From Paragemmobacter kunshanensis (GTDB lineage Bacteria > Pseudomonadota > Alphaproteobacteria > Rhodobacterales > Rhodobacteraceae), in contig NZ_JAALFE010000018.1 of assembly GCF_011059185.1 (NCBI RefSeq), forward strand, positions 21,308-85,307: DNA of 64,000 bases. Reading direction: 5' to 3'. Below are positions 1-8,595 of the stretch, one piece after another; position 1 is the first letter of the stretch; each line of letters opens with the position of its first letter. The position numbers were made by a program, and so were the translations under genes. The notes beneath the pieces are model-generated. The model worked only from the letters and a program-made list of their open reading frames with translations, made no database searches and had not been told where the DNA came from.

Positions 1-11
1 GGGAGGCTGTC

Positions 12-902
12 ATGTCATTCTTCGAAATCGTGGATCCGGCCTTTGGCGCCTTTGTCATGGGCAATGCGCCGGTGAAGCGGCTGGCCACGGGATTTGACTG
101 GGTGGAGGGGCCGGTCTGGTTTGGCGATCAGGGCTGCCTGCTGTTCTCGGACATTCCGAACAACCGCATCCTGCGCTGGACGGAGGAGGGTGTCACGACC
201 TTTCGCAGCCCGTCTAACTTTGCCAATGGCCATACGCGCGACCGGCAGGGGCGGCTGATCAGTTGCGAACATGGCACGCGGCGGGTGACGCGGACGGAAT
301 GGGACGGGTCGATCACGGTGATTGCCGACGGCTATCGCGGCAAGCGGCTGAACAGCCCCAATGACGTGGTGGTGGCGCGGGATGGCGCGATCTGGTTCAC
401 GGATCCGCATTACGGGATCATGACCGACTACGAAGGCTTCCGGTCGGAACAGGAATTGCCCTGTGCCGTCTATCGGGTGGATCCCGATGGCACGATCGAG
501 GCGGTGATCACCGATATGGCCTGTCCGAACGGGCTGGCCTTCAATGCGGATGAAAGCCTGCTTTACGTGGCCGATACGGGGCGGATGTTCAGCGACGATC
601 CGCAGCACATCATGGTCTTCGCGATGCGGGACGGGCGGCCCGGGGAAGGGCGGCTGTTCCACCGGATCGCCACGGGCTGCGCCGATGGCATCCGGCTGGA
701 CAGCGCGGGGAACCTGTGGTCCTCGGCCGGGGACGGGGTGCATTGCATCGCGCCGGACGGGCATCTGATGGGGCGGATCCTGGTGCCGGAGACGGTGTCG
801 AACATCTGCTTTGGCGGGCGGGCGAAGCATCGGCTGTTCATCACGGCGACGACGAGCCTTTATTCGGTGGTGCTGAACCGGGTGGGGCTGCAATGGCCCT
901 GA
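12..902 (+). CDS. SMP-30/gluconolactonase/LRE family hydrolase
   Basis: A 296-aa protein of the SMP-30/gluconolactonase family, six-bladed propellers that hydrolyse sugar lactones with a divalent metal. The metal-ligand positions are recognisable: E32 in VEGPVWF, N173 in CPNGLAF and D225 in GCADGI. The NSPND motif near residue 115 and YVADTG near 188 are also typical. The ATG follows GGGAGG at 1-6. It lies 37 bases ahead of a LacI regulator on the same strand and near a sugar ABC importer, so a role in aldonolactone or sugar-acid catabolism is inferred. The exact lactone cannot be read from sequence. No signal peptide is seen, so it is probably cytoplasmic. Confidence 0.88.
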   Translation: MSFFEIVDPAFGAFVMGNAPVKRLATGFDWVEGPVWFGDQGCLLFSDIPNNRILRWTEEGVTTFRSPSNFANGHTRDRQGRLISCEHGTRRVTRTEWDGSITVIADGYRGKRLNSPNDVVVARDGAIWFTDPHYGIMTDYEGFRSEQELPCAVYRVDPDGTIEAVITDMACPNGLAFNADESLLYVADTGRMFSDDPQHIMVFAMRDGRPGEGRLFHRIATGCADGIRLDSAGNLWSSAGDGVHCIAPDGHLMGRILVPETVSNICFGGRAKHRLFITATTSLYSVVLNRVGLQWP

Positions 903-939
903 GGCGGGGCAAGGGGCCGGGCTGCACGGGGAGGGGGGC

Positions 940-1953
940 GTGAAGTCGCGTCCGCGCCCGATCTCGCAGGGGGATGTCGCCGCGGCCTGCGGGCTTTCGG
1001 AGATGACGGTAAGCCGTGTCCTGCGCGGGCAGCGTGGCGTGTCGCCTGCGACCATCGCCAGCGTGCAGGCGGCGGCGCGCGACCTGGGCTATGTGCCCAA
1101 CCGCATTGCCGGGGCGCTGGCCGGGGCGCGGGTGCCGCTGGTGGCGGTGATCGTGCCGGGCCTTTCCAACATGGTCTTTCCCGAGGTTCTGATGGGCCTT
1201 GCCGAGGGGCTGGAGGGAAGCGGGCTGCAACCCGTTCTGGGCCTTGGCAATTACGACAGCGCGACCGAGGAGCGGGTGCTGGCGGAGCTTTTGGCCTGGC
1301 GGCCTTCGGCGGTGGTGCTGACGGGGCTGGAACATGGCGCGCGGACGCGCGAGATGCTGGTCCGGGCGGCCGTGCCGGTGGTGGAGATCATGGACTGCGA
1401 CGGCCCGGGCATCGACTGCGTCGTGGGCCTGTCGCAGCGCGCCGCGGGACAGGATATGGGCCGCGCCGTGCTGGAGGCGGGATATCGCAACGCGGTTCTG
1501 CTGCAATCGGGGCAGCAGGGCGACCGGCGGCAGGAAAGCCGCCTGGCGGGATTCGCCGAGGTGCTGGAAGGCGCCGGGGTGCCGATCCTGGGACGGCTGG
1601 CCTATGACGGGCCGAGTTCGGTGCCGAAAGGGCGGGCGCTGGCGGAAGCGGCGATCACGCGCTGGCCGGAGGCGGAGTTTCTTTACTGCACCAATGACAT
1701 GATTGCCGCGGGGGCATTGTTCGCGCTTCAGGCGGCCGGACGGGCGGTGCCGGGGCAGACCGGGCTGGCCGGGTTTTCCGGGCTGGAAATCCTGGCCGGG
1801 CTGGCCCCGCGCATCGCCACGACCGACACGCGGCGGTTCGAGATCGGGCGCAAGGCCGGGGAGGTGATCCTCGCCCGGCTGGAGGGCGCGGCACCGGGCC
1901 TGCGCCACGAGATTGCGCCGCGCCTCGACCCGGGCGAGACCCTGCGCCGCTAG
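940..1953 (+). CDS. LacI family transcriptional regulator, GntR(gluconate)-like
   Basis: A 337-aa LacI-family repressor. The N-terminal helix-turn-helix is at residues 8-30 (GDVAAACGLSEMTVSRVLRG) with the hinge ending near LGYVPNRIAGAL, followed by a periplasmic-binding-protein-like effector domain. The stretch VPVVEIMD is reminiscent of gluconate repressors of the GntR/IdnR branch, which fits the gluconolactonase upstream. The start is GTG at 940 after a G-rich stretch that can serve as a ribosome site. Its TAG stop overlaps the stop of the convergent LacI gene within CTAG at 1950-1953. Effector and targets are inferred only. Confidence 0.88.
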   Translation: MKSRPRPISQGDVAAACGLSEMTVSRVLRGQRGVSPATIASVQAAARDLGYVPNRIAGALAGARVPLVAVIVPGLSNMVFPEVLMGLAEGLEGSGLQPVLGLGNYDSATEERVLAELLAWRPSAVVLTGLEHGARTREMLVRAAVPVVEIMDCDGPGIDCVVGLSQRAAGQDMGRAVLEAGYRNAVLLQSGQQGDRRQESRLAGFAEVLEGAGVPILGRLAYDGPSSVPKGRALAEAAITRWPEAEFLYCTNDMIAAGALFALQAAGRAVPGQTGLAGFSGLEILAGLAPRIATTDTRRFEIGRKAGEVILARLEGAAPGLRHEIAPRLDPGETLRR

Positions 1954-2945
1954 CCGGTTTCGCCCGGCACGAGGCGGGTTGCCACGACGGTGACATCCTG
2001 GCCCTTTTCCCCCTTGAGCCGCGCGACCAGCGCCTCGGCCGCGGCCTTGCCGATCATGGTGGTGGGGACGATCGTGGTGGTGAGGCGGCGCGGCAGGATC
2101 GAGGCCGCCTCCATCCCGCCCCAGCCCGCGATGCCAAGGTCATCCGGCACGCGGATGCCGCGCGCCTGGGCATAGGCCAGACCGCCGATGGCCATTTCAT
2201 CGTTGTGAAAATAGACGACATCCAGATCGGCGCGGCGGCTGAGCAGGGTTTCCAGCCCGTAATAGCCGGCATAGAAGCCCGGCGCGTCCTGCAGGATCTC
2301 GCTGTCGATCAGGGGATGCCCGGCGCGGGCGAGGGCGGATTCGAAGCCTTCGCGGCGGGCCGCCCCCATGACATCGGCCCGGGCCAGCGCGCCCACATAG
2401 CCCGCCCGCCTGCGCCCGCGCCGCAGCAGGAACTGCCCCATCTCGACCCCGCAGTCGAAATGCGAGAAGCCCACCGACATGTCGATGGGGCTGGTCGTGA
2501 GATCCCAGATCTCGACCACCGGCAGGGCGGCGTTGCGCAGCAGATCCACGGTGCCGGGGCTGTGGTGGCGGCCCGAGAGAATCAGCCCGGCCGGACGCCA
2601 GGTGATGACCTGGCGGATCCAGCCTTCCTCTTCTTCCGGGGAATGGTTGTTGGCCCCGATCATTAGCTGGTATCCCAGCCGGCCAAGCGCGCGATCCACC
2701 CCGTCGAGGACATGGCCGAACAGGCCCGAGGTGAGCCGTGGCACGCACATGCCGACGAGCGTTCCGGCCTGGTCGGCCCCGAAGGCCGCGGCCAGGCGGT
2801 TGGGCACATAGCCCAGCCTTTCCGCCACGCCCAGCACGCGGTCGCGGGTTTCCTGCGAAAAGCCGGAACCGCCGCGCAGGACGCGGCTGACCGTCATCTT
2901 GGACACGCCGGAGGCGCGCGCGATGTCTTCCAGATTGGCCTTCAT
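1950..2945 (-). CDS. LacI family transcriptional regulator, probable repressor of the sugar ABC operon
   Basis: A 331-aa LacI-family repressor with the HTH at residues 5-25 (LEDIARASGVSKMTVSRVLR), the hinge at GYVPNRLAAAFG and a C-terminal ligand-binding domain. VVEIWD again places it near gluconate/sugar-acid repressors. It is divergent from the ABC importer that starts at 3099. The gap holds two LacI-type palindromes, so it is the natural candidate to repress that operon and itself. It has about the same length as the regulator at 940 but is clearly a separate paralogue, not a recent duplicate. Confidence 0.88.
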   Translation of the reverse strand: MKANLEDIARASGVSKMTVSRVLRGGSGFSQETRDRVLGVAERLGYVPNRLAAAFGADQAGTLVGMCVPRLTSGLFGHVLDGVDRALGRLGYQLMIGANNHSPEEEEGWIRQVITWRPAGLILSGRHHSPGTVDLLRNAALPVVEIWDLTTSPIDMSVGFSHFDCGVEMGQFLLRRGRRRAGYVGALARADVMGAARREGFESALARAGHPLIDSEILQDAPGFYAGYYGLETLLSRRADLDVVYFHNDEMAIGGLAYAQARGIRVPDDLGIAGWGGMEAASILPRRLTTTIVPTTMIGKAAAEALVARLKGEKGQDVTVVATRLVPGETG

Positions 2946-2989
2946 GCGCTGGGTCCGGGGGGGTGGGGCAGGGCGGAACGGGGAGGCAT

Positions 2990-3001
2990 GTTATCGATAA
3001 C
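2990..3001. promoter_or_regulatory. LacI-type operator palindrome O1
   Basis: GTTATCGATAAC is a perfect 12-bp palindrome with a central CG, the usual layout of LacI/GalR-family operators. It lies between the divergent repressor and the ABC operon, 45 bases from the repressor start and just upstream of a TTGACA -35 box. Confidence 0.65.
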
Positions 3002-3008
3002 TTTATTC

Positions 3009-3038
3009 TTGACAGAGGCGGGGTCAGATCGCAGTCTA
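3009..3038 (+). promoter_or_regulatory. Candidate sigma-70 promoter for the sugar ABC operon
   Basis: A consensus TTGACA is at 3009-3014. Possible -10 hexamers are CAGTCT or AGTCTA at 3032-3038 (17-18 bp spacing), which are weak matches. The promoter is bracketed by the palindromes at 2990 and 3045, as expected for repression. Confidence 0.45.
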
Positions 3039-3044
3039 GGCTAC

Positions 3045-3057
3045 GTTACCGGTAAAC
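3045..3057. promoter_or_regulatory. LacI-type operator palindrome O2
   Basis: GTTACCGGTAAAC contains the perfect 10-bp palindrome TTACCGGTAA and differs from GTTATCGATAAC at the inner positions. It lies downstream of the proposed -10, where a bound repressor would block transcription. Its centre is 55 bp from that of the first palindrome. Confidence 0.6.
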
Positions 3058-3098
3058 CTGACGCAAGATCGGGGTGGTGACGCAAAAGGGGAGGATCC

Positions 3099-4598
3099 GT
3101 GGCCATGCAACCGTCCGCTGACGGGCTTTTCTTCGACCGTGTCGTGAAGTCCTTCGGGGGCACGCAGGCCCTGCGCGGGGTTTCGCTGAAGGTCGGGCGC
3201 GGCGAGATCGTCGCGCTGCTGGGCGAGAATGGCGCGGGCAAATCGACGCTGATCAAGACGCTTGGCGGGATTCACCGCCCCGATGAGGGCGGCGTGCTGA
3301 TCGACGGGCAACCCTATCAGCACGAGGCCGGGCGCGCGGGGGGGCAGAAGGTGGCCTTCATCCATCAGGACCTGGGCCTGATCGAGTGGATGAGCGTGGC
3401 CGAGAACATCGCGCTGGCGCTGGGCTATGTGCGCAGGGGGCGGCGGATCGACTGGCCCGCGACAGAGGCGCGCGCGGACGCTGCGCTGCGACTGGTGGAG
3501 GCGGAGTTTCCGGCGACGGCGCGGGTGTCCAGCCTGACGCGCACGCAGAAATCGCTGGTGGCCATTGCGCGGGCCTTGGCGGCGGATTGCGATTTCCTGG
3601 TGCTGGACGAACCCACGGCCAGCCTGCCCGCCGACGAGGTGGAGCGGCTGTTCGCGGCGCTGCGGCCGCTGAAATCGAAGGGCGTGGGGATGATCTATGT
3701 CAGCCACCGGCTGGACGAGATCTTTCGCATCGCGGATCGCGTGGCCGTGCTGCGCGACGGGCAGATGGTGGGGCTGCGGCCCATCGAGCATACCACGCCC
3801 GAGGAACTGGTCTCGCTGATCGTCGGGCGCAAGGCGCGCGAGATCGCGCGCCCGCCCGTGCAGGAGGGGCCGGCCATCCTGAGCATCCGCGACCTGGCGA
3901 CCCCGGCGGTGGGGCCGGTCAGCCTTGAGGTGCGGCGTGGCGAATTGCTGGGTCTGGCGGGGCTGCGCGGGGCCGGGCACGAGGATATCGGGCGGGCGCT
4001 GTTCGGGGTGATCCCGCATGCGGGGACGGTGATGCTGGAAGGCGCGCGGCCGGATCTGCGCTCGGCCCAGGCGGCGATGCGATCGGGGATCGGGCTGGTG
4101 GCGCGCGACCGGGTGGGCGAAAGCGTGGCACCTGGTCTGGCGATCCGCGAGAATGCCTTCCTGAACCCTTCGGCCACCGGGCGCGGGCTTTTCTCGCTGC
4201 TGTCACCGCGCCGGGAAGAGGGGATGGCTCAGGCGATGGGGCGGCGCGTCGGCCTTTCGCCGAATGATCCGACGCTGGCCATCGAGGCCCTGTCGGGGGG
4301 CAACCAGCAGAAGGTCGTCGTCGGGCGCTGGCTGGATTCGGGGCGCAGGCTTCTGATCACCGAGGATCCGACGGCGGGGGTGGATGTCGGCGCGAAGGCG
4401 GAGATCTATCACCTTCTCTATCAGGCGCTGGGATCGGGGATGGGGGTGCTGGTCGTCTCGACCGATTTAGAGGAGATCGCCAGCATCTGCCATCGCGCCA
4501 TCGTCTTTTCCCGTGGCCTGCCTGTCGCCGAGCTGACGGGTGTCGAACTTTCCACCGAATCCCTGATCCAGGCCGCATCGGCCGGTGAAGCTGCCTGA
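3099..4598 (+). CDS. Sugar ABC transporter ATP-binding protein (tandem ABC domains, RbsA/XylG type)
   Basis: A 499-aa protein with two ABC ATPase domains, as in carbohydrate importers of the RbsA/MglA/XylG group. The first domain has a canonical Walker A (GENGAGKST, residues 42-50) and Walker B (LVLDEPTASL, about 168). Its signature loop reads LTRTQKS instead of LSGGQ. The second has a degenerate Walker A (LRGAGHED) but a perfect LSGGNQQK signature, as is usual in this family. The GTG start at 3099 follows GGGGAGGAT. It is the first gene of an importer operon with the permease and binding protein. It would energise import from the inner face of the membrane. Confidence 0.93.
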   Translation: MAMQPSADGLFFDRVVKSFGGTQALRGVSLKVGRGEIVALLGENGAGKSTLIKTLGGIHRPDEGGVLIDGQPYQHEAGRAGGQKVAFIHQDLGLIEWMSVAENIALALGYVRRGRRIDWPATEARADAALRLVEAEFPATARVSSLTRTQKSLVAIARALAADCDFLVLDEPTASLPADEVERLFAALRPLKSKGVGMIYVSHRLDEIFRIADRVAVLRDGQMVGLRPIEHTTPEELVSLIVGRKAREIARPPVQEGPAILSIRDLATPAVGPVSLEVRRGELLGLAGLRGAGHEDIGRALFGVIPHAGTVMLEGARPDLRSAQAAMRSGIGLVARDRVGESVAPGLAIRENAFLNPSATGRGLFSLLSPRREEGMAQAMGRRVGLSPNDPTLAIEALSGGNQQKVVVGRWLDSGRRLLITEDPTAGVDVGAKAEIYHLLYQALGSGMGVLVVSTDLEEIASICHRAIVFSRGLPVAELTGVELSTESLIQAASAGEAA

Positions 4599-4605
4599 GG
4601 ATCCC

Positions 4606-5628
4606 ATGCCAGGAATTGAATCGAACGCCGTCGAACCCACCAAGGACGAGTTGCAGGGGCTGAGCGCGCCGCAGAAGGCGATGCGGCTGGTGCCGACCTA
4701 TGGGCTGGTGATCCTGATGTTCGGGCTGATCGCCGCCTTCTCGATCCTGTTGCCGCAGACCTTTCCGACGATGCTGAACGTGCGGGCGATCCTTTCGGAC
4801 AAGGCGATCATCGCGCTTCTGTCGCTGGCGGCGATGATCCCGATGGTGGCGGGGCGGATCGACCTGACCGTCGGATACGGGATCGTGCTGTGGCATATCC
4901 TGGCGATCAGCCTGCAGACGATGTACGGCCTGCCCTGGCCGCTGGCGGTGGGGATCGTGCTGATCCTTGGCGTGGCGACGGGGGCGCTGAACGGGCTGCT
5001 GGTGGAGGTGGCGCGGATCGACAGCTTCATCGCGACGCTGGGGACGGGCACGATCCTTTATGCGCTTGCGCTGTGGCATACGGGCGGGCGGCAGATGGTG
5101 GGGGCCCTGCCGGATGCCTTTTATGCGATCAACGGAACCTTTGTCCTGGGTCTGCCGATCACGGCCTTCTATGTGCTGGCGATCACCCTGATCCTGTGGG
5201 TCGTGCTGGAATACACGCCCATCGGGCGATACCTTTACGCCATCGGCGCGAACCAGCGCGCGGCCGAGCTGAACGGCATTCCCACACGGAAATTCGTGAT
5301 CGGCGCCTTTGTCACCTCGGGCGCGCTGACGGCGGTGGCGGGGGTGCTGCTGGCCTCGAAGCTGCGCATCGGGCAGGCCTCGGTGGGGCTGGAATTCCTG
5401 CTGCCGGCGCTGGTGGGGGCGTTTCTGGGATCGACCACGATCAAGCCGGGGCGGGTGAATGTCTGGGGAACCATCGTCGGGGTGATGATCCTGGCCGTGG
5501 GAATCTCGGGCATCCAGCAATTCGGCGGCAGTTTCTGGGTAGAGCCGCTGTTCAACGGCACGACGCTTCTGATCGCCATCGGCATTGCCGGTTACGCGCA
5601 GCGCCGCAAGGGCGCGAAATCCAAGTAA
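4606..5628 (+). CDS. Sugar ABC transporter permease (BPD_transp_2/RbsC family)
   Basis: A 340-aa, very hydrophobic protein with about eight to ten membrane spans, matching the RbsC/XylH permease family. I chose the ATG at 4606 because GAGG lies 5 bases ahead; a GTG at 4585 inside the end of the ATPase gene is an alternative. The loop near TPIGRYLYAIGANQRAAELNGI is the conserved site where the ATPase docks. It presumably dimerises to form the channel. It is co-transcribed with its neighbours. Confidence 0.92.
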   Translation: MPGIESNAVEPTKDELQGLSAPQKAMRLVPTYGLVILMFGLIAAFSILLPQTFPTMLNVRAILSDKAIIALLSLAAMIPMVAGRIDLTVGYGIVLWHILAISLQTMYGLPWPLAVGIVLILGVATGALNGLLVEVARIDSFIATLGTGTILYALALWHTGGRQMVGALPDAFYAINGTFVLGLPITAFYVLAITLILWVVLEYTPIGRYLYAIGANQRAAELNGIPTRKFVIGAFVTSGALTAVAGVLLASKLRIGQASVGLEFLLPALVGAFLGSTTIKPGRVNVWGTIVGVMILAVGISGIQQFGGSFWVEPLFNGTTLLIAIGIAGYAQRRKGAKSK

Positions 5629-5652
5629 GACAGCATTCCAGGGAGGAAAACC

Positions 5653-6741
5653 ATGCTGAGAAGAACCTTTGCCGCTTCGTTGCTGGCCTTGGGCGCGGCG
5701 CTGCCCGCCTTTGCCGATGCGATTTCGGATGCAATGGCGGATGTGCAGAAATATGCAGGCCAGAAGACCGTATGGGATGGCCCGACTTCGGGACCGGCCG
5801 CTGCCGCGGGCAAGCGGATCGTGGTGCTGGCGGCCGACATGAAGAATGGCGGCATCCTTGGCGTGACCAACGGGATCAACGAGGCGGCGGCGAAGATCGG
5901 CTGGGAGGTCACGGTTCTGGATGGCGCGGGTTCGGTGCAGAACCGCGCGGCGGCCTTCGGCCAGGCGCTGGCCCTGCAGCCCGACGGGATCATCATCAAC
6001 GGCTTTGACGCGGTAGAGCAGCAGGCCGCGCTGAAGCAGGCCTGCGATGCGGGGATTCCGATGGTAAGCTGGCATGCCGGGCCGGTGATCGGGCCGGATC
6101 CGGCGAACTGCCTGTTTGCCAATGTCTCGACCGATGCGATGGAAGTGTCGGCTGCGGCGGCCAAATGGGCCTTTGCCGATGCGGGCGGCAAGCCGGGCGT
6201 GGTGATCTTCACGGATTCGACCTATGCCATCGCCATCGCCAAGGCCGACAAGATCAAGGAGACGATCGAATCCCTGGGCGGCACGGTGCTGGAATATGTC
6301 GACACGCCGATTGCCGACACATCGAACCGGATGCCGACGCTGACCACGGCCCTGCTGCAGAAATACGGGGAAAGCTGGACGCATGCGCTGGCCATCAACG
6401 ACATCTATTTCGATTTCATGGGGCCGTCGCTGGCGGCGGCGGGGATTGCAGGCGACGGGGCGCCCAAGGCGGTTGCCGCGGGTGACGGATCCGAAAGCGC
6501 CTATCAGCGCATCCGGTCGGGCCAGTATCAGGCCGTGACCGTGGCAGAGCCGCTGAACCTGCAGGGCTGGCAGCTGATCGACGAGCTGAACCGGGCGGTG
6601 AACGGGGCGGAGTGGTCGGGCTATACCTCGCCGCTGCATGTGGTGACGGCGGAGAACATCAGTTTCGACGGGGGCGACAACAACCTGTTCGATCCGGGCA
6701 ACGGCTATCGCGACGAATACGGCAAGATCTGGGGCAAGTGA
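5653..6741 (+). CDS. Sugar ABC transporter periplasmic substrate-binding protein
   Basis: A 362-aa type I periplasmic binding protein (Peripla_BP_4 family). The first 23 residues form a signal peptide (MLRRTF, hydrophobic core, cleavage after AFA). The remainder has two alternating alpha/beta lobes with characteristic segments such as DGIIINGFD and the hinge region near GDGSESAYQRIR. A strong GGGAGG ribosome site lies 6 bases before the ATG. It is the last gene of the importer operon and is followed by a GC-rich hairpin. The sugar is unknown. The nearby gluconolactonase and gluconate-like repressors suggest an aldose or sugar acid. Confidence 0.92.
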   Translation: MLRRTFAASLLALGAALPAFADAISDAMADVQKYAGQKTVWDGPTSGPAAAAGKRIVVLAADMKNGGILGVTNGINEAAAKIGWEVTVLDGAGSVQNRAAAFGQALALQPDGIIINGFDAVEQQAALKQACDAGIPMVSWHAGPVIGPDPANCLFANVSTDAMEVSAAAAKWAFADAGGKPGVVIFTDSTYAIAIAKADKIKETIESLGGTVLEYVDTPIADTSNRMPTLTTALLQKYGESWTHALAINDIYFDFMGPSLAAAGIAGDGAPKAVAAGDGSESAYQRIRSGQYQAVTVAEPLNLQGWQLIDELNRAVNGAEWSGYTSPLHVVTAENISFDGGDNNLFDPGNGYRDEYGKIWGK

Positions 6742-6764
6742 TCCCGGATCGGTGATGCAGGAGG

Positions 6765-6796
6765 GGCGGCCCCGGTGCGACAGCGCCGGGGCCGCC
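6765..6796 (+). terminator. GC-rich hairpin after the sugar ABC operon
   Basis: An 11-bp perfect stem (GGCGGCCCCGG with CCGGGGCCGCC) and a 10-base loop lie 24 bases after the binding-protein stop, followed by TTGCCCTT. It has no long T run, so it is only a probable terminator. Confidence 0.6.
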
Positions 6797-6879
6797 TTGC
6801 CCTTGGACGCGCGCGCGGGCGGAACGGCCGGATGCAGGCCGCTGGCGGATTGTGCAAGGTCTTGAAGATCTGGGGAAAG

Positions 6880-6954
6880 TGGCAGCCCGTAGGGGAGTCG
6901 AACCCCTCTTCCCAGGTTGAAAACCTGGTGTCCTAACCGATAGACGAACGGGCC
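6880..6954 (-). tRNA. tRNA-Glu (anticodon TTC)
   Basis: Read on the minus strand the molecule starts GGCCCGTTCG and folds into a cloverleaf. The anticodon arm is CCAGG, loop TTTTCAA, CCTGG, which puts anticodon TTC in the loop. The T arm is AGGGG TTCGACT CCCCT, and the encoded CCA is at 6880-6882. The acceptor stem is 7 bp with a terminal G-U. Confidence 0.96.
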
Positions 6955-7143
6955 ACGATCACAAGTGGGCGCGGTCTATCGAAGGGCCTTTCGATGTGCA
7001 AGGGGAAAAGTGCATGGCGCGGGCCCGGGGCAGCGGGCGTTTTTGCGGGTTTCCGTCGGCTGCGGGGACGGGCAGGATCGGCACGGGGCCCCGGACGAGT
7101 CGCAGCAGTGCAGCGGAAGGGCGCAGGGGCGAGGAAGGGGCGG

Positions 7144-7911
7144 ATGGTGGTCAGCATCGACCTGAATGCCGATCTGGGCGAAGGGTTCGGGCCCTGGACG
7201 ATGGGCGATGACGCGGCGATGATGGATGTCGTCACCACGGCAAACATCGCCTGTGGCGGCCATGCGGGCGATCCGGAGGTGATGTTCGCAAGCCTGCGGG
7301 CGGCGGCCGCGCGCGGGATCGTGGCGGGGGCGCATCCGGGCTATGCCGACCCCGCGGGCTTCGGGCGCCGGGTGATCCCGATGAGCCCCGACGAGATCGG
7401 CCGGATGATCGTGGCGCAGGTGGGCGCGTTGCAGGGGGTGGCGGCGCTGGCCGGGGTCAGGCTGCGGCATGTCAAGGCGCATGGGGCGCTGGCCAACCTG
7501 GCGGCCGGGCGGGCCGAGATCGCCGCCGCGGTCGCGCAAGCGGTGCGGGCGCTGCCGGGGGATCTGGCGCTGCTGGCGATTTCGGGGACGGCGCTGGAGA
7601 GCGAGGGGCGCCGGGCGGGGCTTGACGTGGTGTCCGAGGTCTTTGCCGACCGGGCCTATCTGGCGAATGGGCAATTGGTGCCGCGCAGCGAGGCCGGGGC
7701 GGTGCTGCATGACCCCGAAGAGGTGGCCGCGCGCATCCTGCGCTTTGTCGAGACGGGGCGGATGCCGGTGCTGGGCGGCGGCGAGGTGGCGCTGGCGGGG
7801 CAATCGGTCTGCGTGCATGGCGACAGCCCCGGCGCGGTGGAGATGGCACGCGTGCTGCGGGCGCGGCTGGAGGCGGCGGGGGTGGAGATCCGCCCCTTTG
7901 CCGGGGGCTAG
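7144..7911 (+). CDS. pxpA: 5-oxoprolinase subunit A (LamB/YcsF family)
   Basis: A 255-aa LamB/YcsF-family protein, the subunit of the PxpABC 5-oxoprolinase that opens 5-oxoproline to glutamate with ATP. Family hallmarks are the N-terminal IDLNADLGEGFG, IACGGHAGD and the HPGYAD segment. The ATG at 7144 is preceded by GAGGAAGGGG and puts the conserved DLNADLGE at residues 6-13, so longer in-frame starts are rejected. It is immediately followed by pxpB and pxpC in one operon. The product is cytoplasmic and disposes of spontaneously formed pyroglutamate. Confidence 0.93.
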   Translation: MVVSIDLNADLGEGFGPWTMGDDAAMMDVVTTANIACGGHAGDPEVMFASLRAAAARGIVAGAHPGYADPAGFGRRVIPMSPDEIGRMIVAQVGALQGVAALAGVRLRHVKAHGALANLAAGRAEIAAAVAQAVRALPGDLALLAISGTALESEGRRAGLDVVSEVFADRAYLANGQLVPRSEAGAVLHDPEEVAARILRFVETGRMPVLGGGEVALAGQSVCVHGDSPGAVEMARVLRARLEAAGVEIRPFAGG

Positions 7912-7914
7912 CGG

Positions 7915-8595
7915 GTGGTTCCGCATCTGGTTCCGGTGGCCGAGCGTGCCGTGCTGGCCGAGTTCGGCGAGGCGGCGACAGAGGCCGTGCATCAGGCCGT
8001 GCTGGCGTTGGACCGGGCCTTGCGCGACAGGCCGGTGGAGGGCCAGCTGGAAGTGGTGCCCGGCATGGTGAACCTGCTGGTGGTCTTTGATCCGCTGGTC
8101 ACCGATCACGGGGCTGTGGCGGATGCGCTGCGCGCGCGGATGTCCGCACTCTCGGGCAGCCGGGGGGCGGGGCGGCTGCATGAGATTGCCGTCTGCTATG
8201 AGGGTGCCTTCGGCCGGGATCTGCAGGCGGTGGCAGAGCGGACGGGGCAGGATGCCGAGGCGGTGATCGCCGCCCATCTGGCGGGGGAATACCGGGTCTA
8301 CATGTACGGATTTGCGCCGGGCTATGCCTATCTGTCGGGCGTGCCCGAGGCGCTGCACCTGCCGCGCAAGCCTGCGCCGGTGCGGGGGGTGCCCGCAGGC
8401 AGCGTGATCATCGCCGGGGCGCAATGCCTTGTGACGACGCTGACCATGCCGACGGGATGGTGGGTGATCGGGCGGTCGCCGGACCGGATCCTGACGGGCG
8501 AGGGCGCGCGGCCCTTCCTGTTCGATGTGGATGACAGGGTGCGCTTCCGGCGGATCGGGGAAGCGGAATTCCGCAGCCGGGAGGCGGGCGCGTGA
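7915..8595 (+). CDS. pxpB: 5-oxoprolinase subunit B (KipI/allophanate hydrolase subunit 1 family)
   Basis: A 226-aa protein with the AHS1/KipI domain across its length. Diagnostic segments are YMYGFAPGYAYLSGVPEALHLPRK and GSVIIAGAQC, and TGWWVIGRSP in the C-terminal half. It starts with GTG at 7915, three bases after the pxpA stop. In Bacillus this family includes the kinase inhibitor KipI. Next to pxpA and pxpC the oxoprolinase role is the right one. Its end overlaps the pxpC start. Confidence 0.93.
   Translation: MVPHLVPVAERAVLAEFGEAATEAVHQAVLALDRALRDRPVEGQLEVVPGMVNLLVVFDPLVTDHGAVADALRARMSALSGSRGAGRLHEIAVCYEGAFGRDLQAVAERTGQDAEAVIAAHLAGEYRVYMYGFAPGYAYLSGVPEALHLPRKPAPVRGVPAGSVIIAGAQCLVTTLTMPTGWWVIGRSPDRILTGEGARPFLFDVDDRVRFRRIGEAEFRSREAGA

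Larger units (their letters stand above)
6742..7143. other. Intergenic stretch between the sugar operon and pxpA
   Basis: These 402 bases hold the hairpin at 6765-6796 and tRNA-Glu at 6880-6954. Between 6955 and 7143 I see no convincing gene. An upstream frame that could extend pxpA from 6994 lacks family similarity and is treated as leader. Confidence 0.6.

Noticed and set aside
4357..6639. A 760-codon open frame on the minus strand across the sugar importer genes
   Set aside because: Its translation is Arg/His/Pro/Gln-rich with no domain. It is the shadow of high-GC codon bias in the real plus-strand permease and binding-protein genes.
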